The translations under genes and the position numbers were made by a program. From NCBI RefSeq assembly GCF_000764305.2, contig NW_025946900.1:1-64000 (forward strand): 64,000 nt of DNA. The letters run 5' to 3'. The notes beneath the pieces were generated by a model. The model was not told where the DNA came from. It did not search any database and was given only the letters and a program-made list of their open reading frames with translations. The DNA comes from Hyalella azteca. Lineage: Eukaryota; Arthropoda; Malacostraca; Amphipoda; Hyalellidae. Numbering within the stretch: position 1 is the first letter of the stretch; every line of letters starts with the position of its first letter. Shown piece by piece: positions 19,014 through 33,220 of the stretch.

Positions 19014-22000
19014 CACTGCTGTTTTGCATTAGTCTCTGCTGCCTACTTGACAGCTTAGACCTTTTGATATTAATGTATTAATTAAATTATTGATTAAGTA
19101 TTCACGGGGCTGATAGCAAGGAAATTTAATATTATTTAGGACCTGCACATAAAATAGTCTGTTGTAATGTATTTTTGCGAGCCCATTTGGACCGTTTCCT
19201 AGAATTTTTTAGTAACAGTCATTTGATTCGGAGCAATTTTTGGTGCTTTATTCTTATTTAATTTTTTATCTTTGTGTTTAAGAACTCAGTATATGCAACT
19301 GGGGTAAGATTCGCTAACAGGTGTAACATTGGCAAAAAGTTATGTAAAGTTTTGTTTCGCAATCATGTGATGAGTTATCCGCCTGTTTCATGCAACACTA
19401 AATAAATAGCCGCACTGGCTTTCATCACGTTGTCTCACTAGGGCATAAAATTTTTTTTATATTTTTGGGCCAATCAATGTTACTCTTACAGCCAATCTTA
19501 CCCTAACTGACAATAACTTTTCTTTGCAGGTTTTTCATAGCTGGGAAAACATAATTTTTTCCAAGAAAGCTTATTTAGCTACATTGGTATTACAAAAATG
19601 TTACACCGAGAGAAACGTTAGAATTGTGATAGAAAGTACGTATGTAGGGATCAGCGATATTTATTATTTATTTTATTGTTCATTTTTCCTCACTTAGTTA
19701 GCAGTCAGACAACCATCCGAACTTCTTATAGAAAGACTTTTTCTTTCTTCGTTAGTTCAGTTACTGGTCATTTCACTTCAGCCTTGTCCGCCAACGTTTG
19801 GGGGTAAGACCTTAAATAGCTCGTGTTATATTCATATTATTTGTAATATTTCCTTGTATAATATTCTTCATTTAATCGTGTTAAACATGTTATGCAATTA
19901 GCCTTATAAGAGTTCGTTTTTTCAACAGGTGCAAACTTTACCCTACTCACAAATAAATTGTTTATAACATCCGCCTGGTTAATTACTCGTATAGGTTTCC
20001 CTGTTCGTGCTTCCCTTAACTTATAGCGGTACCGATATACCCGCTATACGTTCTCCTAACATGCTTATGTAACATTTTTTGCATTAAAGTTTGTCGATAG
20101 GTTTATTAAAAATAAGGTCACGAACGGTGAACAGTCTGAGCGGTCCAGCTGACTGATTTTGCGCGAGGGCACCACTATAACTTTTGAAGCGGTTATTCAG
20201 AATCGGGTCTTCATGAGTAACAATGTGAGAGAATTTATTGATTTCTGAACCTAATCTAGAAATCTATATGTCGTATCAGTCAAAAATTTAAGTTATACTG
20301 CTACTCAGCAGCATTTGTCGTAAGAACTGTATAACTTACTGTAAGAAATGTATATTTCAATTAATAATTCTGTTTTCTCAATGCCTAATTAAACAGCAAT
20401 GCTGCGGTAATAGCGTGCTTCAGAATTAATGAAACTCGAAGGCGCCAACTTGCTGGATCGCACGCAATGATTTACGACGCATCGCGACTGTATTCGCGAC
20501 TTCCCCAAACTTCCTCAAGCTCTCAAACTCCTCAGAACTGCACCATTAAGGAATGGCTGCGTTCATTAGTTTCCACGATATTATGAAGCTTCAAGATGAC
20601 AGTTTTGCTCGGTTACGTCAGCACATTCTAAACTTGAACCATTCCGATGATTTGCTTCGATTCCACAACTTGATATTAGCACTCGCCGGCCTTTGTTCTG
20701 CGACCTCAAAACTCCACGAAATGACGAACTCGTCAGGATTGTGCTGGAAATTTCAACTGAAATTTATTAGGAAAAATTATTAAGGGTCAATCGCAGCTGT
20801 GAATTTTATGAATTAATTATCATACAGGGTTGCAGTAGTTTTAAATGATCCACGCGATACTTACAAAACGCGACGTGATGCTTAAAAATGCAATGCGATA
20901 CTTAAAAAACGCGGTGCGATACTTGAAAAACTCTTAATTTACGACTGAATGTCGTTATAAAATTTCCATCACTGGTATCTCGCAGAAATCATTCTCCTGT
21001 CGCACGGTTGTGAGGGGAAAAGTGGAACACTGAAATTGCAAATCTAGTACTCGGTCCTCACAGAACTTATTTTGCTCGAAACTAAGTCGAAGTTTGAGAG
21101 AAAGTCGATCGCATAAGGAAATTGTTTTGTAAGAACTGAAGACGTCGGCTTTTTAAGTTGTTTATGGAACTGCTGTTGAGGAGACATTGTCATCTTTCAT
21201 GCCGGTTTGAGGAGCAAAATTCGATTTCCTATTGGAAGGCTCGAGCGAGAGTTTCTGGAGCACCAAACTTAAGGCAAATATAACCTCAGTTTCCCCTAAA
21301 TGCGACTTCTTACATTAAACGAGTAGTCAATCCTGGTGAATAATATCTTCGCTTTTCAGAGTTTACTCGTTGAAGCCATGGAGTTACGTGTCACTTTAAT
21401 TCTAGTTGCAAGTAGCGACTGCACTATTTATTGATAAACTATGACATAGTCATAAATTATATAGGAATAAATACAACTAGAGCTATTGAACTTTAGTTCA
21501 GGTTATTCGCATTTCCGAATAATTTGTTAATTGTTGCAGTTGAATTTTTATAGGTTTTTATAGCAATTGGTGCTTCATATCTGTAGTTTTTAGAATATAA
21601 AAAGAGCCGCTGGTGCAGCCAGGCTATCGTTGACACAATGGAACAATAACGCTCATGATTCAATTCTTATTTTACGATCACACAACACATGCCGCTCCCA
21701 ATGCGTTGTTTCACCACTAAAACATACTCACAATTTAAATGCGCTCTGTGCATAAACTTTGCCCTGTTTTCTGCCACGCAACGGGCTGGTATTTTAGTGA
21801 GCTTATATCTCACAGAAACTAAATATTTGTGTACGCTGTAGTTACGAATATGAAACACTAATTCGATTGAATTACAAATTAGAACAACACAGATTATTAG
21901 GTTATTTTAAAATACAAAACATTATGCACTATGCTTACGCAAATGTGATGTATGACTCATGGGCACATTCAGTAAAAAGACAAAAAATTTTCGAAATTTT

Positions 22001-25000
22001 CCAAAAGTCACAAAAACTGTAAAGTTTATATATTAAATGAAAATGTTCAGCTGTATTGGAATGAACTTAAACATTAAATTGAAACACAACTGACGAGCTG
22101 GGAGGACCGCTATTGTTTTAAAATTGTAAACAAATTCTCCGTCAAATCAATTGACAAGCAAGTCACACAGCGGATCTAGCGCTACTTCATTAATCCGATT
22201 CTTTGATAATGTGATCAGTTCTACCAATGCTAACCATAGACCTTTGCCTCAACTAAGTCTAAAAAATTGTTTGGAAAATTTTTAAAAATTCCCCAATTTC
22301 CGTTTGAATCGTCACTGTTTTATTATAAAATTATTATAATAAAAAAATCCTGTCTAAATCATCTAAAATTTAACTATTTTCATGTCTATATTTTTCCCGC
22401 AATCTAGTACATTGAGAGCCCACCACGTTCAGAACGGACATAACATTTCTCGCGGGATGGATCCCATCACGGACGAAATGTTTTGAATTTCTAAGGAAAT
22501 TGGACGCCAGATTGCAAGACGAAACTGGATGTTTCCACAAATATGTTTGTTACTCATTGTGGTGGATACACTCAGAGAAACTGGTGAGACTTGTCCAAAT
22601 AGCGATGCACTTTTTGCCCATATGGGAGTCATCTTGACACAGGGCGTATCAATGCTACGTACGCTCTCTGCTTGTTCAGTGCGTATAAAAGTGTTACTGT
22701 TTGGACAATATGATCCATTTGCGAGTTTTTTCCTTAGAGAAAGTGTCTGTTTTCTTTCCAGTTTTTCTCACTTCGACCAAAAATCATGTGCAAATGAGCG
22801 TGGTTTCCTAAAAAAAAAAAAATTTGTTCGGAAACGAGTGTGGAAATAATCATTGCTCATAAATTGTTTGTAGAAGCCTGGGAAGAGAATAAAATCCGGG
22901 AACTTATTTCAAAAAACAGATAATAAAAATTGCAATTATTTCAGCCTTCTCTTGTTCATATTAAAAATCAATTTTTTTGCGTAACTTATAGACAACGCGA
23001 GATGAACGCTTGTTATTTTCAATGTTGTGAAGTCTCTGCAATAATGCATAAATATTTTAAAAATTTCTGAATTACACCAGCCCAGTTGGTGATTATACTT
23101 TATATGTTCTAAAAAAAATAAATAAGAAATAGTTTATATTAGACCAAACTTTTAAGTAAATATATTCATTTCATCAATTTTGCACACTAAAATTATTGAC
23201 GGAATTGCTGTCAGCTTTCATAAATCCAAATAAATTAGTTTGAAAATGAAATAAACTCGAATTTAAATTATTTATAATTTGAATTCATGTTTTTTTATGT
23301 TTTTGTTTAAATGAATAAAATATAACAGTAAATTCAGTTTGGAAAAGTAAGATTCTTTCCTTATTAGTCGGAATTCATTTTAAAATACCTCAAAATACTC
23401 AATGATCGAATTCTTTCCTCTGTAATTGATTCGTCACTTGAAAATTACCTCCAAATGAAGTATTGCATTGCCGAGGTTATGAGCCTTTAGGTTATCCAGA
23501 ATTTCTGCTGAAATACGAGCTTTGTAGACGACTCCGTTGTGGGGCTAAGCAGGCCCCAGGCTGCCGTGAATCTTATTGCCAAAATCTGCATATTTCCTGG
23601 CAAATTTCACAGCGGATGCATTAAGCCATGTCGAGAAAACGATGAAATCACCTGAAATACTAACCAGTGTTTCTGAAATGGCCGGGTTTTCAGATCACCT
23701 TTAAACAGTTCAGGAATAAAACTTAGAGTAAAAAAATATTAAAGTAGGGAAAGTTGCAAAGTAATAAACAACAATCTTCCCGAGCTTTGTTCACCAGTAA
23801 ACTCATAACGTTTAGCTTTCAAGCAGTTTTATCGGAAATATTTGTTGTAAGGAAATCATTGAAACTTAAACAAATTCCTAGTACCAAACCAGATTTAGAT
23901 GTTAACCGAAAAAATTAAATCTAATGGAAATAAATAGATTTTACATGAATATTTTTGCTGTAGTTAATTACGAATTAACCAAAATTTGCTCGCAAGCAAG
24001 GAATACGAGAATCAGTATAAGACTTGATTGCCTTAGAAAAATAATGAAATAGGGTAACAGGAAATTTATGGCCGCCCTTCCACTATTTCAGCGTTTTTCC
24101 CACGATTTCATGGATGAAATATGAAATTAGTGTGCAAAAGTACATTTTATGTAATGATTTTCAACGAAACTGAGAAGAAGGAACCTAAACTAAATGTGAA
24201 TTTATTAAAAGATCATTGAAGTTACTTTTGTATTACACTAATACCGGGCATTCAGCGCCCACTTCGCAGTGTAACGCAAGAACCTATTAGCCTTTGAAAG
24301 CAGACCGGATACAAATTGGCTTTACCTGATGTTATTTGCGTATTAACGTATGGTAATTATACATTATATTAACTTATTATGTCTTTATATAATATTGCTA
24401 ATGCGTACTGTTGTCTGCACCAGTCCTTTCCGAAACATGAACGGCATGAAGCCGCACTATTTGCATAAGTGAATTGAAATGAAGGCCTAAAATAAACTTG
24501 AATTTGATGAAGGCTGTTATGAAAGCAGGATTGGCAAAATTTACCTGGTTTACAACCATTTTCTTGCAATGGCAATGAGTTTAAAGTAATCTACGGAAAT
24601 GATTACTGCGTTTAAAAAACAAATATTATCTCGAATTCTTCGCGATATTAATCAGAAATAAATCTGATGAGATGGAAGGAACGTAAATACCCTACAAGTC
24701 TAATAAAATAAATTTCATGAAATTATATGATATACTCGTATTAGATATTATAAGAAATTATATGATCAAAAGGCTTTCTTTGTGTTTATCCTTCAGTCCC
24801 AAACTCATTTCTGGACATGTCATTATATGTAAACTTTTTGTACAAACGTTAAAATTTTGAAAAAATCGATGATTTTTCATAATACTGTGTTACACGATTG
24901 CAATTTCCTCGAAACTTTTTACATGAATCAGCATTTATTGGCGTATTGTCAGAAACTATACATCATCTGCCGAGTGTACATAGTTTCATTACACGCGAGA

Positions 25001-27386
25001 CTTTAACACGCGTTATTTACTTTAACTCGATATTTTAAAGGACGAGTGCAAGCGCAGGAGTTTGGACACAACATCAGTCTCACAGGACTGCTTCATATCC
25101 TTCTCTTGGAGACACTCCTGAGCATCCATAAACGTCCCTAGGGAGCTTCTAGGAGCCATCGTGATGTATTTCAGAACTCTAGAATATATAGAGGATTTGC
25201 AGGTTCGTTCCTTAGGTTCGGTAGGTTCGTTTTCTTAGGGTGCTTGTGAAAATATCAACCTTCATCACTGTCATAACCAAATAATCATCAAGTTTCAAGC
25301 CTGAACTCAATACCGTCGGAACATATTTACAGGGAAGTTAATGAAATTGCGCAACGAAAATTTCTCATTGTGCAATAGAATTTTACAGATACGTGTATTA
25401 ATTCGTAATTGTTCCATTTTTTATCAGTCATACCTAAATTAAACAAATTTACAGTGTGACGAACTCCGGATCAACTCAGTCAGAATCTATTGAAGTCTTG
25501 AAATTTTAGTCGAATATTGGACAGATTCATCAATACGTTCGCCAAGTTGGTATTCCTACTGTCAAGAATTTTTCACTGAACATACTTCTCCCGTGTACAT
25601 AAGGTTGGGATCTATTAAGTAGGACCAGAGTCTATGAGCTCAGGCAAAATTCAGTTTTAACCAAACTCGCCCTAGATTGTTCAGCAGTTTGGTACGTTAT
25701 CATTTACTTATGTTATGATCATTTTATTGCTTGTTAACCTCGATTATTTTCTCTATATTGTTTATAATTTCGAATAACCTCAACTTTGTGTTCAAATTGT
25801 TCATTTTTTTTGTTTTCAGAAACCGTTACAATACACAACGAGTTTTCATTCTGAACAATCCCCCGAACAAAGAGCCATATTCTTTATACCTACCATTATT
25901 TATCAATCCAGAAGTAGAACTATCTGCAGTATTGTATTACATTGTAGTAGTATTATTTTTTGCAACTGCAGTATTATTATATTTTTATACAGTATAAAAA
26001 ATGGTATTCCCCATTATAATCATATCAGTTTGAAGACCTGAAATCACTAAATAAACTTTTAATTTTATCCCTCAGACCTAGTCTCTCACCATTATATTCA
26101 ATTGAGAACTTTTTAATTGAATTTTCCTATTAAAAATTTTTCAGAATTACTCATTATTGTCATATCTGTTTGAAGACTTTTTAATACACTGAATAAATTT
26201 TCACTTCTATCCCATCTTCCTAGTCTGTCAGCATTATATTCAAGCGAGAACTTTTTAAATGAATGTTCAAAAAATTTTCATGCTAGAAGACATTCCAATA
26301 TACCAAAAAAATAAAACGTTCACCTCCACCCCCACCTTCCCATACTTTTATTTTTATTTTCCATAGAGAACTTCTTAATTGATCATGTAAAAAGTTAAAC
26401 TACACCAGCAATAACTTGCATTCTCTCCAGCGACAAAAGTTCTAGTATATTTTTTCTGGACTCATGAATAGCAGAGAGAATATTATGAATTTTTATTTTA
26501 AACTGCGCTCTCTTATATAACTTTTGTGTCCCGTCATGGATACTCTGGAGAGCCTCGCTGCAGGCTTCGTTACTAACTTCTGCCGAAAAAATTTTTTCTT
26601 ACGGGAAAAAAATAAAGAACTAAATGAATAAAAAGAAAGTTGAAACACTTTCGCTGAAGCCTTTCTGGCGAGAAATAAAGAACTCATTGAGGCAACGATG
26701 CAAGTTCTCGAAAACTTTTTTATTTATTTTGAGAAATTCTTTTTTCTTGATTTAAATTTAGTGAATGATTGCCATATGGCATGTTTTCATAAAATTATTG
26801 CAATGTGAAAACATGAGTGGCGATTTTGATTCGTTAGTTAATGTATTACTTGGCCAATGATAAATGATGCACAATCACTGAGTATTTCTTGGCCTAATTA
26901 AAACATTTGAAAAAAATTTGGTTATTTAAACCTTTAAAAAAAATTAGGATTCACAGATGCCCCAACGAAAGTTCTGATATTTTTTACTGCATTTTTCATC
27001 TATTTCACTTAAGAGATATCCTCGCCTTCTCGACATCGCGCGTGAAACTAAGGGCTTGTCACTTCAGCCGATATTTACCTGGTGATTTCTTTTTATTTCT
27101 ATGCATACATAGAATTATAATACGAATAACTCGAATTTCAAGTTAAAAACTGTATTAGAAAACCATTTCAGTGGAAAAGGGTCTTCTCATAAACAAATTG
27201 CTGAATAAATATCGAAATTAATTAATGAGCGCAAGATTGTCTGAGTTTTGATAATGGCCAAAACGTTCCAGCACGCGGTTTTTTAAATAATTTTTTAACT
27301 GAGAAAATGCAAAATTCATATCGTAAATCCTGACCCAATTTTCCGCCCCTAAAGATTCGTCGTGTGATTCAAGTTCGATAATTAAT
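19014..27386. other. long gene-poor stretch
   Basis: I see no exon with recognisable similarity. Open frames at 20553-20783 (+, 76 codons), 22529-22849 (+) and its minus-strand shadow 22429-22632, and 25731-25997 (+, hydrophobic, AT-rich) lack family similarity or splice support. They may be chance frames. Confidence 0.45.
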
Positions 27387-27710
27387 CATAGCTGCTGTAA
27401 CCTGCTTGTCAGATGACAACTCGTAGCTGCTGTAACCTGCTTGTCAGATGACAACTCATAGCTCTGTAACCTGCTTGTCAGATGACACCTCGTAGCTGCT
27501 GTAACCCTGTCTCTTATACACATCTAGATGTGTATAAGAGACAGGCTGTGACCTGCTTGTCAGATGACACCTCGTAGCTGCTGTGACCTGCTTGTCAGAT
27601 GACAACTCGTAGCTGCTGTAACCTGCTTGTCAGATGACAACTCATAGCTCTGTAACCTGCTTGTCAGATGACAACTCGTAGCTGCTGTAACCTGCTTGTC
27701 AGATGACAAA
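27387..27710. repeat. 35-bp minisatellite interrupted by an adapter
   Basis: GCTGCTGTAACCTGCTTGTC then AGATGACAACTCGTA is repeated before and after the adapter at 27507-27544. Copies near the adapter carry GTGACC and ACACC variants. Three more copies lie at 28588-28684. Confidence 0.92.
27507..27544. other. Nextera/Tn5 mate-pair junction adapter (assembly artefact)
   Basis: Same 38-bp palindrome, with the same 35-bp repeat on both sides, so the true array length here cannot be trusted. Confidence 0.98.
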
Positions 27711-28587
27711 TCATGCTTTTTCTCCCATGCTGAAAATCTCACCCTCTCCAAACAGAGTGAATTTTTAGTGCCCACTTGGTGCTTGAAAACTTTTACCCAT
27801 TTCCGTCTTCTCGTTCAATTATTAAGCATGATCTAATTTTCCTTTCAAATAATTGTAGGCCGGTTTTTTATTTGCAGCATTAATCTTTTCCACAATAACA
27901 GGGTGCAGCTCCCAAACCTGATTCATTGAGCCGCAAAATCAGGATTTTATATTAAAAATGTTTTTCTAGTTACTTGTTACGTGCGTTCAACCAATTTTAA
28001 CCAATTTCCACTTCCAACCAATTTTACCCATGTTAAAAATTGGTAAAATTTGGACTCTATCCTCCAATTTCAGATGGTATGGAATTATTTTGGGACTTTT
28101 GTCATAAAACTTTTGGAAAATCTAAAAATTCTTAGAACAGTTTTTGAGAAAATTTTCTTGTATCATTGTAAAAATGATTTAATTTAACTGGCATAAAGAT
28201 ATGTTCTATTTTTAAGTAGAGAATTTTTATGATTTGAGATATGCGTCTCAGCACTTCTCGAAAAAACACGTTCTGAGCTGAGAAATAATTAACTTCTAAA
28301 AGTCTAAAATAAACAGCAAACCAAAAATCTAATTTATTGCAACTATAAATGTATCGTAAATTATTCAACAGGACTACAAATCATCGTTCCTCTACTCTAA
28401 TTTGAGGAAACAACACACTGCATATTATGGAATTTTTTGCATACAATTATTACAATATATATTTTGCAATTTTTTGCAAGCGCACGTCTGACAAGAACGC
28501 TTTACGGAACAAGTTATTCTGCACCCGCCGCAACTCCCTGATGCGGTAGGCACTCAATGCATAGCAATTAACCATATCTAAATCAAC

Positions 28588-28684
28588 ACTGCTGTAACCT
28601 GCTTGTCAGATGACAACTCGTAGCTGCTGTAACCTGCTTGTCAGATGACAACTCGTAGCTGCTGTAACCTGCTTGTCAGATGAA
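28588..28684. repeat. 35-bp minisatellite, second site, 3 copies
   Basis: Same unit as at 27387, at the start of the second duplicate. Confidence 0.92.
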
Positions 28685-29190
28685 AGATTATGCATTTTCT
28701 CCCATTTTGAAAATCTAACCCGCTCCAAACAGATTGAATTTATAATAATCAATTAAGACATAATTGCATGCCAAATTTTTTTGCAGTATTAATCTTTTAC
28801 ACAATAAAAGAAGCAGCTTCCAAACCTGATTAATTAAACAGCAAGATCAGGATTATAATTTTAAAATGTTTTTCTAGTTTCTTATCACGTGCCTTCTCCT
28901 ACCCATGTTAAAGATTCGTAAAATTTGAACTCGATCCTCCAAGTTCAGATGGACTTGACTTTTTTGGGGGGCTTGTTGTCCCAGAACTTTCGGTAAATCT
29001 GAAAATTCTTAAAACAGTTTTTGTGAAACTTTTCTAGTGTCGTTGTAAATGTGATATAGTTTAATTGGTATAAAGAAATATGATATATTTGATTAGGTTC
29101 ATCATCGGGACAACAAATCATTGCTCGTAGGCTCGCAGGCGTACGATTCGGTAGGCACTCAATGCATATCAAATAACTTTGTTTAAATCA

Positions 29191-29394
29191 GCCACAGAAA
29201 AAATAGTATAGATAATAAATAAATGAATAAGTATAATAGAATAAAAAACTAAAAAATATTCTATCTTACTTATTAATATACTCTATTAATAATTAGAATG
29301 CTTATTATTATTATATTATTAACTAGAATGCAGCTAACGAAACCATGAGCCTCTAGTTCCGAGGAGTCCATGACGTGGTAGCCAATAAGCGGCG
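29191..29394. other. no gene seen
   Basis: AT-rich DNA leading into the 12-bp array. Confidence 0.5.
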
Positions 29395-29611
29395 CTTGAT
29401 AAGATGCTTGATAAGATGCTTGATAAGATGCTTGATAAGATGCTTGATAAGATGCTTGAAAAGATGCTTGATAAGATGCTTGATAAGATGCTTGATAAGA
29501 TGCTTGATAAGATGCTTGATAAGATGCTTGATAAGATGCTTTATAAGATGCTTGATAAGATGCTTGATAAGATGCTTGATAAGATGCTTGATAAGATGCT
29601 TGATAAGATGC
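29395..29611. repeat. 12-bp minisatellite, about 18 copies
   Basis: CTTGATAAGATG is repeated almost perfectly (variants CTTGAAAAGATG and CTTTATAAGATG). Because 12 is divisible by three, several frames on both strands are open and give artificial peptides such as LIRC or DKML repeats. Confidence 0.97.
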
Positions 29612-29687
29612 CCTAATAAACTGTCATGGCGGCCAGCTCTGTGATGAGGTGCGTGTTTTTGGCACGTCTGCGAGGGCAGAGTTTGCG

Positions 29688-29775
29688 ACAAGAGACTTGA
29701 CAAGTAATTGACAAGAAGGGACTTGACAAGTAATTGACAAGAAGAGACTTGACAAGAAGAGACTTGACAAGTAAT
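29688..29775. repeat. short tandem repeats of GACTTGACAAG type
   Basis: GACTTGACAAGTAATTGACA followed by AGAAG recurs three to four times. Upstream, an ATG at about 29624 opens a short frame (MAASSVMRCVFLARLRGQSL) that stops at the first unit. It resembles a basic mitochondrial-type leader, but no continuation is seen. Confidence 0.7.
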
Positions 29776-30401
29776 CTTGAGACGCTGATTAGCCCCGCCG
29801 AACAAACATCTTAGCTTGTAGGCTTCGTAAAGATGAGGTAATGACATAATGAAAGCCCATAAATCAAATATTTTACACGTAATAATATTTTACACGTAAA
29901 TATAAGTAGTAAACCACCAATAACTGCACAATAGTAACAAATATAATTAGCTATCTAAGGAAAAGGTCATTATCATAACGATGTACTTGGTTAGCGATGC
30001 CTGCAAACATTTCCGCCCTGCCAGTCTCCATTGCATAGGAAATAATTTACTTGGAAGCTCGACCCGTTCAAAATATTATTCCCATCATAGCGCATATATT
30101 TTCTAGGTATACATCACTTGTTTTAATTTACTGAAACTGACTCATTAAAATATGCGTCATTGTCATTGTCAATTAGTTATATTTGTCTAAATATAATTAA
30201 TTTGTCATTGTCATAGTTAGAGGATGGTCGAGCCTTTTTGCAAAGATCAAAAGAGTCATAATTATAGAGCGCAGGAATTCAATAGTAAATTTAATCAATA
30301 GTAAATTCAACTCTCAAAAGGAATCATCTAAGGTATTATATACTTTATCAACTATATTTATGAAACCAAAACTCAAGTAAGGATTGTGAAATTTTTATTT
30401 T
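29776..30401. other. no gene seen
   Basis: AT-rich DNA. The minus frame 29353-29847 is mostly repeat-derived. Confidence 0.45.
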
Positions 30402-30820
30402 TCCTTATCAATCAATAATTTATCAATTAATCATTAATCAATTAATCATTTATCAATAAATCAATTAATCATTAATCAATTAATCATTAGGCAATTAATC
30501 ATTCGGCAATTAATCATTAATCAATTAATCTTTACATCAATTAATCATTAATCATTTTATCGTTTATCAATTACTTATTTATTGATCAGTCATATATCAA
30601 ATAATCATTTAGCAATTAAACATTTATCAATAACTTATTTATCAATTAATCGTTTATTGATTAGTCATTTATCAAGTAATCATTTATCAATTAAACATTT
30701 ACGAGTTAATCATTTATCAATTAATCCTTTATCAATTGATCATTTATAAATTAATCCTTTATCAATTAATCATTTATCAGTTAAGCGTTTATAAATTAAT
30801 CATTTGTAAATTAATAATAT
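30402..30820. repeat. degenerate TCAATTAATCATTTA repeat
   Basis: Roughly 15-bp units of TCAATTAATCATTTA with heavy variation over about 420 bp. Confidence 0.85.
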
Positions 30821-31047
30821 TTCGAGGAAATGGGTAACTAATTGGCAATGAGATTCGCACCTGAATTAATTTTTAATTAGAAGAAAATTGGAAATGTGGT
30901 TGAGTGTCTAATTATTTATGAGGAACTTGACGAAGGCTCTTCAAGAAGCAGGCTCTGACCAGCGGCACAGGGCAAGGTAGCGACTAGCGGCTTCTATAAG
31001 GAAAAGCAAGCTCTTCTGGGCCCACGTGAGTCGTCTAGCAGGTGGTA

Positions 31048-31154
31048 GTGAAGTTCCATCATCCGTCTAGTGAAGTTCCATCATCCGTCTAGTGAAGTTC
31101 CATCATCCGTCTAGTGAAGTTCCATCATCCGTCTAGTGAAGTTCCATCATCCGT
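31048..31154 (+). repeat. 22-bp minisatellite, 5 perfect copies, next to a donor-like site
   Basis: GTGAAGTTCCATCATCCGTC (plus TA) is repeated five times without change, so it is young. A strong donor-like CCCAC/GTGAGT stands at 31026, and the units begin GTGAAG. A GC-richer stretch at 30950-31025 might be an exon, but I cannot name it. Confidence 0.9.
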
Positions 31155-33220
31155 ACGCAGCCAAGACGATAATCCAACGCACGGATGGGTACAAAGGTTG
31201 GCAACGGGAAAAACACAAGTGGGAGTAGCAGGGATGGTGGCTGAAGATAATCTTTATGTTGGTGGCTAGTGTTGCTCGGCTTCGGAGGGCAAGCCTCAAA
31301 AACCGTTTAAGGAAAGTCGCGACCTGCCTCGCCGCTGAATGACTGCGTTAACTTTGAGATATGATTAGACGGTGGTAATTATAGCGAAACTGATATAAAC
31401 TCTTCTAAATTTTTCGCCAGTAAAAAATATCAAGGTGATATACGTGAATTTACCCTTGTCGACATCTGGTGTCATCTGCCACTTCTCACTTCATCAATTG
31501 ACAAAAATGAGATGTGAGAAACTTTCCTATTTCGAAGGATCGGAGACGATGCCTCGTTTTTCTTTTCAATATTTTGTCCGATGCATCGAAAGAGAAAGAT
31601 ACCAATAGAAATCCTCAATTGAATATAACATAAATACTTTCACAATTTTGAATAATGAGGCTGAATATGAATGTACCGTTAAAAACGTGAGAGTTCTTAA
31701 GCTACATTGAGCGAGGATCACTTCAGATTCACAGCTCCCGTTGCCAAGACTTTTGAGTCCATGTATTGAATATAGCAGGTCAATAGGAGCTCTCTCGTAA
31801 TTTTTTATTTTAATTTAAACACTGATAAATATTACTAAGCGAGGAATCGCTGCAATTTATTTAGTTAGAAATCATTGCAGACTTCTACGAATACAAAATT
31901 TTTCATGCGTAAATTGTGCCTGGCTTGTATCAACAAGGAGACATAGAAAATAAACGTGAAATATCTAGTTTAGTCTTCATTTCTAGTGCATAGACTACGT
32001 GAGTAACGAATTCCAAGCTAATAATAATTATTATAGTTTGAACTAACAATAATTATCCCGAACTAGCTTGACTCCAAACGATATTTTTTGGTAAATCGTA
32101 TGTTTTATCTCAAGGCATGCTCATATATGTGTCAATATATGTATATATTTTTTGTTGCAAATTCAATGCAGAGCTTTCCTTTGAGCCATCGGGGTAACCA
32201 CTTTTCTTCAGTAATTATATAAATTATTAAATAAAACTTCAGTAACCCTTTCCACATTCTTTGTAAACATTGGGCAATTAGTCACAGTTAACATGGCCCA
32301 TGTGAACACATTGCTTTAATGTTGCCTCCTTCATGTTTTGTAGCAATGTTGTATTATTCCTGAATTGTACGTTATTGTTGATTAAAGTTCCACTTATGGA
32401 GATGGTTCCACTTTCAAGGTAATTGGTTTCACTTTTATGGTAATTGGTTCCACTTTTAAGGAGATGAAAAGAAATGACGTTACGGCTAATTAACATTGGA
32501 TGATATAAGATATACATATTTTACTATTAGATTTTTAAGTAAAAATGAACAACTCTCTTGATTTAATTCCGTCCAACTCTGATAAGAAAATAAATGCTTG
32601 AGTTGGTGGGCGTTGTAGAGAATTCAATCGATGCACAGTCGGACGGAATGCATTGCAGTAATGCTGGCTGCCGAGAGAGTAATTAAAGTTTTCTCAGTAA
32701 AAAAGAAAGAACAATTGAAAATAATTGAAAAAAAGTTCGGACTCAATGGGTAGCGCCGTCATGTGCTGCAATTTTTTTGACAGCCGCCTCCGCAGTCTGG
32801 CTGCGACAGAAATTATGCGCGTTTTTGTTCCGAAAGAATGGAGAATATAGATAAGAATTTAAATACTATACTCGATTTGTCTCCTATTTGTCTTGAGGCT
32901 GCATGAATTATTGACAAAAATGTTAGCCTCAAGCACTATTAACGCATGTGAATAATGTTTGCAGTGAAATAATAGTTTGCTTTCATAACAAACGAAGGAG
33001 TGATGAAGAATACAATAAATATTTCCGTTCTCTTTACCCTTAACTCCACTCTAAGCTCCTGTGCAATAGAACAACAATTCTCAGCATGTCTGTTGTCCTG
33101 AGAGCAACCGCCTCAATACTGGCTGTCGAGTGAGTAATCCTTGGCGTACATCTCTCATTGTTCATTGGTATGCATGCAAAGCGGCAGTGTTTGCCATACC
33201 AAGGTCCACATCTTGCAGGT
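31155..33220. other. no gene seen
   Basis: Short imperfect repeats of a GGTTCCACTTTTAAGG type occur at 32390-32480. Otherwise unremarkable AT-rich DNA. Confidence 0.45.

Larger units (their letters stand above)
27387..29190. repeat. diverged tandem duplication of roughly 0.6-1 kb
   Basis: The 35-bp array and the following DNA (27711-28390) are matched in order by 28588-29190: a TTTTCTCCCAT block, an AATCTTTT-CACAATAA block, TGTTTTTCTAGTT, CCTCCAA-TTCAGATGG and a GGTAGGCACTCAATGCATA end. Substitutions and indels are frequent, so the copies are old. No gene is visible in either. Confidence 0.8.

Noticed and set aside
25731..25997. 88-codon hydrophobic + frame as a membrane protein
   Set aside because: AT-rich low-complexity sequence readily yields F/I/L-rich frames; no other support.
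27387..28684. Regular 35-bp units as a CRISPR array
   Set aside because: Units are directly adjacent with no unique spacers, the genome is eukaryotic, and an adapter interrupts the array.
29353..29847. 164-codon minus frame with LIKH repeats and two + frames
   Set aside because: Open only because the 12-bp repeat has a unit divisible by three.
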